A DNA stretch of 9,675 bases from Acidobacteriota bacterium (lineage in GTDB: Bacteria; Acidobacteriota; UBA6911), in NCBI GenBank assembly GCA_023265215.1, contig JAHFUH010000152.1, positions 1-9,675 of the forward strand. The letters run 5' to 3'. Of the stretch, positions 1-5,508 are shown piece by piece (the stretch's first letter is position 1; the number at the start of each line of letters is the position of its first letter). Both the position numbers and the translations under genes were made by a program. Below the pieces are notes generated by a model. The model ran no database searches and was not told the DNA's origin. It saw nothing but the letters and a program-made list of their open reading frames with translations.

Positions 1-1
1 A

Positions 2-82
2 ACGGTGAAAGAAAATGGCCGGAAGAACGCCGCAAAGCTGATACCTTTCGAAGACGATTTTGAAACACTAAGGGACTTTTGA
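2..82 (+). CDS. C-terminal tail of an unrecognised protein (partial)
   Basis: Reading from base 2 gives an open frame of 26 codons ending in TGA at 80-82, with a C-terminus ...IPFEDDFETLRDF. The start lies outside the window. The acidic, helix-like tail looks like a real protein end, and a palindromic intergenic repeat begins shortly afterwards, as expected past a gene end. Frame 1 also stays open to base 63, so the choice of frame is uncertain. No family is recognised and no function is proposed. Confidence 0.3.
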   Translation, partial: TVKENGRKNAAKLIPFEDDFETLRDF

Positions 83-94
83 TTCGCATTAAGG

Positions 95-195
95 TAAACC
101 GCCGCCTATAGCGGGGCGAAAAGGCTCCGCCGGTACAGCGCGCGTCCCAGAAGGACGCGGTGAAAATAGCCCGGCATTTCAATGCCGGGAATCAA
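95..195. repeat. REP-like palindromic element
   Basis: Two strong adjacent hairpins are visible. The first has arms CGCGTCC (141-147) and GGACGCG (153-159). The second has arms CCCGGCATT (170-178) and AATGCCGGG (181-189). They are joined by GTGAAAATAG. The same order, a small hairpin, then GTGAAtAG, then a CCCGGC..GCCGGG hairpin, recurs in the element at 4041-4232, so the two are probably members of one dispersed intergenic family. The preceding bases (about 100-140) are also GC-rich but less clearly paired. Confidence 0.65.
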
Positions 196-406
196 GCAAG
201 AAGAACGAAATCAGTCCCGCATTCCAAGCAAGGCATCGTCCGGTGTGAAACCAAGATGGTTATGAAACACTGGATCATAGCGATCAGCGTGTCGCTGCCG
301 ACCAGATTCTTTCCCCTGCCTCGAAAAAGGTTTTTTAAATCGGGCCTACAACCGCCGCGAGGACCTGCCGGTCGCTGTAGATAAAGAGATTAATCAGGAT
401 AAGTTA
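196..406. other. Intergenic stretch without a convincing gene
   Basis: This continues the repeat-like region. The one clear structure is a hairpin at 346-380: arms CTACA (346-350) and TGTAG (376-380), with an inner helix ACCG (351-354) and CGGT (369-372). An open frame from ATG 256 to TAA 384 encodes two Phe-Phe pairs but has no ribosome binding site and is continuous with the repeat, so it is not called. A Shine-Dalgarno-like CAGGA at 395-399 serves the leader frame that starts at 407. Confidence 0.5.
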
Positions 407-484
407 ATGCCAATGCGGCATTGGCGCCTGGGGGAGGTTTTCCCTTATTATCTAAAGACATTAGAATTCTCCTGGCTATTCTAG
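407..484 (+). CDS. Candidate aromatic-rich leader peptide of the phe locus
   Basis: This 25-codon frame starts at ATG 407, with AGGA (396-399) seven bases upstream, and ends in TAG at 482-484, 62 bases before the large Phe-pathway gene. The peptide begins MPMRHWRLGEVF. Seven of its 25 residues are aromatic: W6, F12, Y14, Y15, F21, W23 and F25. That is far above normal protein composition and is the signature expected of a regulatory leader for aromatic biosynthesis. Codons 21-23 (467-475) overlap a segment complementary to the downstream ribosome binding site. The weak point is mixed Phe/Tyr/Trp content rather than a run of one residue. A hairpin with arms GCCAATG (409-415) and CATTGGC (419-425) overlaps its start codon and could limit initiation. 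Chance occurrence remains possible. Confidence 0.45.
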   Translation: MPMRHWRLGEVFPYYLKTLEFSWLF

Positions 485-541
485 TCTGACCTCGGCTGTG
501 GGACAATGAACCTTTCCGGAGATGTCATTGTATTCAGGAGA
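468..541 (+). promoter_or_regulatory. Candidate RBS-sequestering leader structure (translational attenuator)
   Basis: TCTCCTGG (468-475) can pair with TCAGGAGA (534-541), seven Watson-Crick pairs plus one G-U. This would bury the AGGAG (536-540) that serves the start at 547. Inside that outer stem lies a perfect 7-bp hairpin, ACAATGA (503-509) with TCATTGT (525-531). The anti-Shine-Dalgarno segment coincides with leader codons F21-S22-W23, so a ribosome paused there, or at F25, would keep the binding site free. Pairing is read from the sequence; the regulatory role is inferred. No U-tract follows the hairpin, so control at translation is likelier than termination. Confidence 0.4.
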
Positions 542-546
542 TGAGA

Positions 547-2553
547 ATGGACGAACTCGAAAAAATCAGGAATGAGATAAATTCGGTGGATGAACGCATT
601 CTTGAAGCCCTGGCGGATCGTCGAAAACTTGCGGAACAGATAATTCAGGCGAAAGATCAAATGCGAACGCCTATTCGGGACGCTCTGAGAGAGGAGCAAT
701 TGCTGGACAAACTGATTGCGATGGGGCGCAGCCAGGGATTGGACGCTCATCTGATAACCAGGGTGTTTCACGAGATCATCGACGATTCAATCCGTTCTCA
801 ACAACTGCATCTTCTGAATGACGACAAACCCGATCTGAAACGAGTCGCTTTCCTGGGAATTGAGGGTGCCTATAGTGAAACGGCCGGCCGCAAGTATTTC
901 TCACCCTACCTGGATCACACTTTCTTTGTAGGTGTCCCCACTCTGGAGCAGGTTGTAAACGCTGTAGAGGATGGCGACACGGACTATGGATTGTTGCCGG
1001 TGGAGAATACCAGCGCAGGGAGCATCAATGAAGTGTACGATCTGCTCTCATGCGCGCAGCTTTCGATCGTGGGAGAAGAGATTCTGAGAGTTGAATATTG
1101 TCTCCTGGCAATTGAAGATTCGCCGCTCACGGGAATCCGCCAGATACTTTCTCATCCCCAGGCGCTTGCGGAATGTGTGAAATTTATCTCAAAACTGCCG
1201 AACTGCCAGGCTCTTCCCTATGCTGATTCCGCCATGGCCGTAAAAAAAGTCAAAGAGGAAAACAATCCTGAGCTTGCTGCTATTGCCAGCGAGGAAGCGG
1301 GCCGGATTTATGGCTTGAAGGTTCTGCGCAGGAATATTGAAAATCAGCAGAACAACTTCACGCGATTTCTGGTTCTGGCCAAGAAGCCGTCAACTGTCGA
1401 CCTGAGAATTCCCTGCAAGACATCTTTGATAATAGCGACTTCTCACGAAGAGGGGGCTCTGTTGAAGGCCTTGAGCCTGCTTCACGACTACAAGATAAAT
1501 CTCTCAAAACTCGAGAGCCGGCCAATCCCGGGGATGCCTTTCCAATACCTGTTCTACATCGATTTCGAGGGGAACATGGCGGAAGAGAGAGTTGCGGAAG
1601 CGATTGGAAAGCTTCGCTCTGCCACAACTTCACTGAAGGTCCTCGGGTCTTACCCTGCACAGAGCCGTTCCAAAACTTCGCCTAGGATTGAAATCCTTGC
1701 AGAAGGCCCGGCGGAGAGCGCGCCGGCGCCATCGCAGCCTATGGCGAAAGCAAAGGAGAAGGTCAGCTATAAACTGGCGAGCCGGGACAGGAAGCCTGAC
1801 GACACAATCATATCCGTGCGAGGAGTCAAGATCGGAGGGCCGGGTTTCGTGATGATCGCCGGTCCCTGTGCCGTGGAGTCACGCGAACAAATACACAAAT
1901 GCGCGCGCTACGTAAAAGAATGCGGTGGCCAGATGCTGCGAGGCGGATGTTTCAAGCCGCGCACTTCCCCCTACAGTTTCCAGGGGCTGGGCTTCGAGGG
2001 ATTGCAGATGCTGGCCGAAGCTGGAAAGGAATATGACCTGCCCATCGTGACGGAAGTATTGTCCCCGGCGGATGTGGAGCCGGTGGCTCGCTATGCCGAC
2101 GTCCTGCAGATCGGGGCGCGCAATATGCAGAATTTCAGTTTGCTGAGCGAAGTCGGGAATTCAAACCGGCCGGTGCTTCTTAAGCGGGGCATGATGTCCA
2201 CGATTGAGGAACTTCTCAATGCGGCCGAATACGTTCTCGACCGCGGTAATCACCAGGTGATTCTATGCGAGCGCGGCATCCGGACATTTGAAACATCTAC
2301 TCGCAACACCCTGGATCTCGGATCGATTCCGATATTGAAAAGACTTACTCATCTCCCGATTCTGGTGGATCCATCGCACGCGGCGGGCCGACGGGATTTG
2401 GTCATACCACTGGCCCTGGCGGCTCACGCAGTGGGACCGCATGGGTTGATCGTTGAAATACATCCGGAACCTGAGAAAGCCCTCAGCGACGGTCCTCAAT
2501 CCTTGCACTTTTTCGAATTTGCTGACCTGATGCGCCGCATCTACCAGCAATAG
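547..2553 (+). CDS. Fused chorismate mutase / prephenate dehydratase (ACT) / DAHP synthase
   Basis: This 668-residue cytosolic enzyme joins the first shikimate-pathway step to the two steps that make phenylpyruvate for Phe. Residues 1-88 are an AroQ chorismate mutase. All residues matching the E. coli P-protein active site are present in register: R8, R25, K36, D45, R48, E49 and Q85. Residues 99-280 are prephenate dehydratase with the catalytic TRF motif at 272-274. Residues 292-365 are an ACT domain with GALL (303-306) and ESRP (323-326), the Phe-binding motifs of PheA. After a Pro/Ala-rich linker, residues 408-668 are a type I-beta DAHP synthase with metal ligands C441, H611, E637 and D648 at Thermotoga-enzyme spacing. 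The domain order is unusual, and the synthase lacks its usual N-terminal regulatory domain. ATG 547 is chosen because AGGAG (536-540) lies six bases upstream; it abuts the alternative ATG at 541. Feedback by Phe is inferred. Confidence 0.93.
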   Translation: MDELEKIRNEINSVDERILEALADRRKLAEQIIQAKDQMRTPIRDALREEQLLDKLIAMGRSQGLDAHLITRVFHEIIDDSIRSQQLHLLNDDKPDLKRVAFLGIEGAYSETAGRKYFSPYLDHTFFVGVPTLEQVVNAVEDGDTDYGLLPVENTSAGSINEVYDLLSCAQLSIVGEEILRVEYCLLAIEDSPLTGIRQILSHPQALAECVKFISKLPNCQALPYADSAMAVKKVKEENNPELAAIASEEAGRIYGLKVLRRNIENQQNNFTRFLVLAKKPSTVDLRIPCKTSLIIATSHEEGALLKALSLLHDYKINLSKLESRPIPGMPFQYLFYIDFEGNMAEERVAEAIGKLRSATTSLKVLGSYPAQSRSKTSPRIEILAEGPAESAPAPSQPMAKAKEKVSYKLASRDRKPDDTIISVRGVKIGGPGFVMIAGPCAVESREQIHKCARYVKECGGQMLRGGCFKPRTSPYSFQGLGFEGLQMLAEAGKEYDLPIVTEVLSPADVEPVARYADVLQIGARNMQNFSLLSEVGNSNRPVLLKRGMMSTIEELLNAAEYVLDRGNHQVILCERGIRTFETSTRNTLDLGSIPILKRLTHLPILVDPSHAAGRRDLVIPLALAAHAVGPHGLIVEIHPEPEKALSDGPQSLHFFEFADLMRRIYQQ

Positions 2554-2560
2554 TGGCAGA

Positions 2561-2652
2561 ACGGGCGCGAAATACGCGGACCGCGCGGAACGGCGCGGAT
2601 AAAATAATTATTATCCGTGCAATTCCGCTCGGACCGCGTATTTCGCGCCCGT
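2561..2652. repeat. 92-base imperfect palindrome, probable terminator or MITE-like repeat
   Basis: This begins eight bases after the stop of the fused enzyme. Position x pairs with 5213-x for 42 steps, with only four mismatches and one G-T, around an AT-rich loop near 2603-2610. The outer arms ACGGGCGCGAAATACGCGG (2561-2579) and its exact complement (2634-2652) pair without error. Such a long stem is more than an ordinary terminator needs and looks like a small palindromic mobile element or dispersed repeat. It would also end or stabilise the upstream transcript. No open frame lies within it. Confidence 0.8.
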
Positions 2653-2711
2653 TGTTCACCGCCTGAGCTTCTATATTCCCCCCATAACTCCATTCAATCT
2701 CCGATCGGTTT

Positions 2712-2739
2712 TTGCTGTGGACTCCGCTCGTGTTAAGAT
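2712..2739 (+). promoter_or_regulatory. Possible sigma70-type promoter for the 2785 gene
   Basis: TTGCTG (2712-2717) and TAAGAT (2734-2739) are spaced by 16 bases and sit about 45 bases before the start of the next gene, just past the long palindrome that likely ends upstream transcription. The match to consensus is moderate (3 of 6 and 4 of 6). Confidence 0.3.
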
Positions 2740-2784
2740 TGCCCATATCCAAAGCATTTCACAGATGGACAGAGGAGCTTTTGC

Positions 2785-3903
2785 ATGGAGGCAAACTCGT
2801 ATCCAACTTATGAAGATGCTGCTCGCGATTACCTCGCAAAGCTGAATGCCTTGATGCAGCTCCCTCAGGGGAGGATCACGGGCCGAGACACCAATGCCGA
2901 CGGTATCATCGGCCTTGCAGAGGAAATTGCAGATATTTCCTCCGGCATGATTTGGAGAGCGGAGAAATACCTGTTTCATTCCGATCCGCTGATCCAGGAG
3001 GGCATATCCTGCCACTTCATCGATCAGGCAACAGCCGAATTGCTGCTCGAAACTGAATTGATGCAGATCGTACAGGAAGAACTGACAGGAATCCCTCCAG
3101 CAGCTGCAATTCAGGCTACGTTGAATGCCGCGCTTCGGGAAGCAATCAGTGCGGCTGAGAAGTCCATGATTTTTCCTGTCACGCAAGGCCTTGTGATAGG
3201 CGCTTCTTATAGGATCACTGAAAGCTCCGGTTCTGCTGAAGCTGCTTCCGCATTCAAATTGGCTTTTGGATGCACGGCAGGCACAATTTCACACAGAGTC
3301 CAGGAACTAGGGAGCGATATAACCATTGATTTGGTTTCGAGCGCTGAATGGACGACTGTCATCCACGAAGCATCATCGCGATCATCCGCAGAAAATCTGC
3401 TGAATTCAATTGGCGAAATTGATCGGCCCCTCGCTTCCAAAGCCGCCTTTGCAGCCGGTAAGATATTGCTGAATGTCTATGAAAAACTCATGGCATTAGC
3501 AAACGGAAACGCCGGGATTGAAGCGCGGAAAAAAATCGGAGAATGGCTGGAGCAAATCAAGCAAACGGGGAAAATAGAAATTTTCGGCGCCTTGGTTGAA
3601 AACCTGTATGGCCTCGATGGGCTGACCCGGTTGATTGAGAGAAATAGTGAGAGCCCTTCGGCCGCGCCCGAATTGATCAACCGCGCTTCGGACCTGATCC
3701 GGACATACTCTGACAAATTCATAGTCCTGGCAGGAAGAATGAGGAAATTGGAAGATGCTATCCGGCTGGGCAAGCTAATCCAACTCCCTCCATTGCTTCC
3801 AACCGTCATTGCATTGCAGGTTGAATTGCTGGCAGCGCTGGTTTTCGCAGGCCATGATTATATCGATAGGTGCGAGGAATGCGCCCGGCTTTGGAAGACC
3901 TAG
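2785..3903 (+). CDS. Unrecognised helical protein with an EF-hand-like loop
   Basis: I do not recognise this 372-residue protein. The start is well supported by GAGGAG (about 2771-2776), placed seven to eight bases before the ATG. There is no signal peptide, and the sequence is mostly Ala/Leu/Glu-rich and predicted helical, so it is probably cytosolic. Residues 35-46 read DTNADGIIGLAE, which fits the EF-hand or dockerin calcium loop at positions 1, 3, 5, 6, 8 and 12. The segment before it (LPQGRITGR) does not look like the entering helix of a true EF-hand. Residues 331-356 are hydrophobic but contain Gln and Glu, so a membrane helix is unlikely. A Cys-x-x-Cys (C363, C366) lies six residues from the end. 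It sits alone between two palindromes, apparently with its own promoter, and nothing in it links it to aromatic synthesis except position. Confidence 0.8.
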   Translation: MEANSYPTYEDAARDYLAKLNALMQLPQGRITGRDTNADGIIGLAEEIADISSGMIWRAEKYLFHSDPLIQEGISCHFIDQATAELLLETELMQIVQEELTGIPPAAAIQATLNAALREAISAAEKSMIFPVTQGLVIGASYRITESSGSAEAASAFKLAFGCTAGTISHRVQELGSDITIDLVSSAEWTTVIHEASSRSSAENLLNSIGEIDRPLASKAAFAAGKILLNVYEKLMALANGNAGIEARKKIGEWLEQIKQTGKIEIFGALVENLYGLDGLTRLIERNSESPSAAPELINRASDLIRTYSDKFIVLAGRMRKLEDAIRLGKLIQLPPLLPTVIALQVELLAALVFAGHDYIDRCEECARLWKT

Positions 3904-3909
3904 CTGTCA

Positions 3910-3957
3910 GCAGTCAGCCATCAACAGGGAAACTGTTTCAGGCTGATAGCTGACTGC
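3910..3957. repeat. Inverted repeat just after the 2785-3903 gene
   Basis: GCAGTCAGCCATCA (3910-3923) and TGATAGCTGACTGC (3944-3957) form a 14-step stem with a single mismatch (3919 against 3948) and a 20-base loop, starting six bases after the stop codon. It may help end transcription, but no T-run follows. The sequence resembles simple CAGTCAGC-type dispersed repeats. Confidence 0.55.
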
Positions 3958-3983
3958 GGGACACACCTGACACTCTCGCGGTT

Positions 3984-4008
3984 ACCCACACGTGACACTG
4001 TGGGTTTG
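3984..4008 (+). terminator. Possible terminator hairpin
   Basis: ACCCACA (3984-3990) and TGTGGGT (3999-4005) form a perfect 7-bp stem with an 8-base loop, followed only by TTTGG. It lies about 80 bases past the stop of the preceding gene, and the U-tract is short, so termination would be weak. Confidence 0.35.
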
Positions 4009-4040
4009 GATTGGACCGCATTGCTCAGGATGCCAAAAGA

Positions 4041-4232
4041 GGCCCGAAGGGCCGCCAGTGAATAGGCCCGGCCGTCAGGCCGGGATTAGGTTTTTGTTGA
4101 CGATGGAAGCGCCGAAGGCGCGGCACTTTATGATGCGATTTCGTTTGAGTGCCGCGCTTTCAGCGCTCATTCAATCGAAATCGCTAACCCCGGCCTTGCG
4201 GCCGGGGCTATTCATTGCCGGCGCTTCGCGCC
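4041..4232. repeat. Palindrome of palindromes (REP/BIME-like), 192 bases
   Basis: Six local hairpins are arranged symmetrically. On the left are GGCCC-gaa-GGGCC (4041-4053), CCCGGCC-gtca-GGCCGGG (4067-4084) and GCGCC-gaa-GGCGC (4109-4121). On the right are GCGCT-ttc-AGCGC (4154-4166), CCCCGGCC-ttgc-GGCCGGGG (4188-4207) and GGCGC-ttc-GCGCC (4220-4232). The spacers mirror too: CAGTGAATAG (4056-4065) is nearly complementary to CTATTCATTG (4208-4217), and GGCAC (4122-4126) to GTGCC (4149-4153). So the whole is two oppositely oriented copies of one unit, around a centre near 4136. The left half shares its order and GTGAATAG linker with the element at 141-189. It fills most of the gap between 3904 and 4333 and contains no credible gene. 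Confidence 0.85.
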
Positions 4233-4333
4233 TCAATTTTCAATTTTTTCTCACAACCTTAGGGACGCCAGCCTGTTTAATTTTCTGAGGAAGTTGCCAT
4301 CTTTTTTGATATGATGAAACTGAGGGAAGAAAG

Positions 4334-4387
4334 ATGATGAGAGCCGGGTTCAACTATTATTGCTACTCATATAAGACCGACCCCTGA
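4334..4387 (+). CDS. Tyrosine-rich leader peptide of the aroF-tyrA operon
   Basis: The frame encodes MMRAGFNYYCYSYKTDP and stops at TGA 4385-4387. GAGGGA (4322-4327) lies six bases before ATG 4334, a good ribosome binding site. Four of the 17 residues are Tyr within a six-residue span (codons at 4355, 4358, 4364 and 4370), preceded by one Phe (4349). That is the classic make-up of an attenuation leader whose translation reports charged tRNA-Tyr. It lies 92 bases upstream of aroF and directly in front of mutually exclusive hairpins, and the downstream operon makes Tyr. The peptide itself is expected to have no function beyond being translated. An alternative start at ATG 4337 changes nothing. 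Confidence 0.8.
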   Translation: MMRAGFNYYCYSYKTDP

Positions 4388-4457
4388 GGGCTGCGTCTTT
4401 CCTTTCTTCGCCGAACCAGAAAGAAAAAGCGGCCCGCCATGCACATCCGGCGGGCCG
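4373..4457 (+). promoter_or_regulatory. Tyr-responsive ribosome-mediated attenuator (segments 1-4)
   Basis: Three competing pairings are visible. In 1:2, AAGAC (4373-4377) pairs with GTCTT (4395-4399), and CCC (4381-4383) with GGG (4388-4390). In 2:3, the antiterminator, GGGCTGC (4388-4394) pairs with GCGGCCC (4429-4435), with one G-U; a T/C-rich strand (4395-4407) can also pair with the A/G-rich strand 4418-4430. In 3:4, the terminator, CGGCCCGCC (4430-4438) pairs with GGCGGGCCG (4449-4457). A ribosome stalled on the Tyr codons would cover segment 1 and leave segment 2 free to form the antiterminator. One that reaches the stop codon at 4385 would cover segment 2 and let the terminator form. 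The pairings are read directly; the Tyr response is inferred from the codons and the operon. Confidence 0.72.
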
Positions 4458-4466
4458 TTCGCGTTT
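4430..4466 (+). terminator. Attenuator hairpin upstream of aroF
   Basis: A perfect 9-bp all-G/C stem, CGGCCCGCC (4430-4438) with GGCGGGCCG (4449-4457), encloses a 10-base loop and can extend by a G-U and an A-U pair. It is followed by TTCGCGTTT, a poor U-tract, so intrinsic termination may be partial. It ends ten bases before the aroF ribosome binding site (AGGAG, 4468-4472), which is the normal place for an attenuator terminator. Confidence 0.65.
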
Positions 4467-4479
4467 CAGGAGAAATTTC

Positions 4480-5508
4480 ATGATCATCATTTGTGAAGCC
4501 AAAGCAACGGAGGCGCAGATAAACGCCGTAGAGTCGAAAATACGCGAAGCGGGCCTGGTCGTGCACCGGTCGGATGGAGCAGAGCACACGATACTGGGTG
4601 TGGTTGGGGATCGCATCCGGCTGGATGTCGGAACGGTGTCGGTGATGCCGGGTGTCCGCGATGTGGTTCCGGTGTCCACGCCCTATAAGCTGGCTAGCCA
4701 TGAGTTTCATCCGGAAAACACGATTGTCCGGGTGGGAGAAGAGTGTCTGGTCGGCGGAATGGAAATTGCTGTGATGGCCGGGCCATGTGCCGTGGAAAGC
4801 GAGGAGCAGATCGAGGCCAGTGCCGAATTCGCAGCTGCAAGCGGAGCCCGGATTCTTCGCGGCGGCGCTTTCAAGCCGCGCTCATCCCCCTATGCTTTCC
4901 AGGGGTCCGGTATTGAGGGTTTGAAAATGCTCCGGAATGCTGCAGACAGGCACGGGCTTGCTGTTGTGACGGAAGTGATGACCATTGAACTGATCGAGAC
5001 GGTGTCGGAATATGCGGACTTGCTGCAGGTGGGTGCCCGGAACATGCAAAATTTTCCCCTTCTCACTGCGCTCGGACACGCCGGGAAGCCTATCCTTTTG
5101 AAGCGAGGCATGTCCGCAACCATCCAGGAGTGGCTGATGAGCGCCGAGTATATCCTGACGGAAGGGAATCCGGATGTCATTCTATGCGAGCGTGGCATCA
5201 GAACTTTTGAAACCGCTACGCGCAATACTCTGGACCTTTCATCTGTCCCTGTAATCAAGCATCTGTCCCATTTGCCCATCATCGTAGATCCGAGCCATGG
5301 AGTCGGGAACCGCCGTTTCGTATCCTCAATGGCAAGGGCGGCAGTCGCCGCCGGTGCAGACGGCATCATGGTCGAGATTCATCCGAATCCCGACAAGGCG
5401 CTTTCGGATGGTCCGCAATCTTTGGCTTTCGAAGAATTCGGTCTTTTGATGAACCGGTGCCGCATTATTGCAACAACGATTGGCCGGCGTCTTGGAAAGG
5501 CAAAGTAA
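4480..5508 (+). CDS. aroF: 3-deoxy-7-phosphoheptulonate (DAHP) synthase, type I-beta
   Basis: This enzyme condenses phosphoenolpyruvate and erythrose 4-phosphate to DAHP, the entry step of aromatic synthesis, in the cytosol. Its 342 residues match the Thermotoga maritima type closely. Residues 1-66 are the ferredoxin-like regulatory domain, then the PYKLAS hinge (68-73), then the catalytic barrel with GPCAVES, GARNMQNF, LLKRGM and CERGIRTFE. The metal ligands C103, H273, E299 and D310 are each exactly one residue off the Thermotoga numbering. In the Thermotoga enzyme the N-terminal domain mediates Tyr inhibition, which suits the tyrA neighbour. AGGAG (4468-4472) lies seven bases before the ATG. 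The stop codon abuts the tyrA start, so the two are surely cotranscribed, behind the Tyr leader. Its catalytic part is a paralogue of the C-terminal domain of the 547-2553 gene. Confidence 0.96.
   Translation: MIIICEAKATEAQINAVESKIREAGLVVHRSDGAEHTILGVVGDRIRLDVGTVSVMPGVRDVVPVSTPYKLASHEFHPENTIVRVGEECLVGGMEIAVMAGPCAVESEEQIEASAEFAAASGARILRGGAFKPRSSPYAFQGSGIEGLKMLRNAADRHGLAVVTEVMTIELIETVSEYADLLQVGARNMQNFPLLTALGHAGKPILLKRGMSATIQEWLMSAEYILTEGNPDVILCERGIRTFETATRNTLDLSSVPVIKHLSHLPIIVDPSHGVGNRRFVSSMARAAVAAGADGIMVEIHPNPDKALSDGPQSLAFEEFGLLMNRCRIIATTIGRRLGKAK

Noticed and set aside
160..384. 74-codon plus-strand frame with two Phe-Phe pairs, possible Phe leader
   Set aside because: It begins inside a REP-like hairpin region, has no ribosome binding site at ATG 160, 256 or 262, ends over 160 bases before the phe gene, and has no terminator or anti-Shine-Dalgarno structure tied to it.
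506..544. 12-codon frame overlapping the phe gene start
   Set aside because: It has no ribosome binding site and only one aromatic codon; it appears to be chance within the 503-531 hairpin region.
2671..3186. 171-codon minus-strand frame opposite the start of the 2785 gene
   Set aside because: It is antisense to a frame with a good ribosome binding site, and its Cys/Arg-rich composition is typical of a shadow frame.
3960..4010. Possible insertion-sequence end (repeated TGACAC words)
   Set aside because: No transposase fragment, target duplication or matching opposite end is visible; the words are better explained by the short hairpin.
141..4232. CRISPR-like repeated hairpins
   Set aside because: The repeats are self-complementary, irregularly spaced and few, with no direct repeat-spacer pattern and no cas genes.
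3992..4288. 98-codon plus-strand frame across the 4041-4232 palindromes
   Set aside because: It is made almost wholly of nested palindromes, lacks a ribosome binding site, and its product looks like translated repeat DNA.
4260..4480. T-box riboswitch upstream of aroF
   Set aside because: I see no T-box consensus sequence or specifier-loop layout, while the Tyr-codon frame and competing hairpins give a simpler reading.
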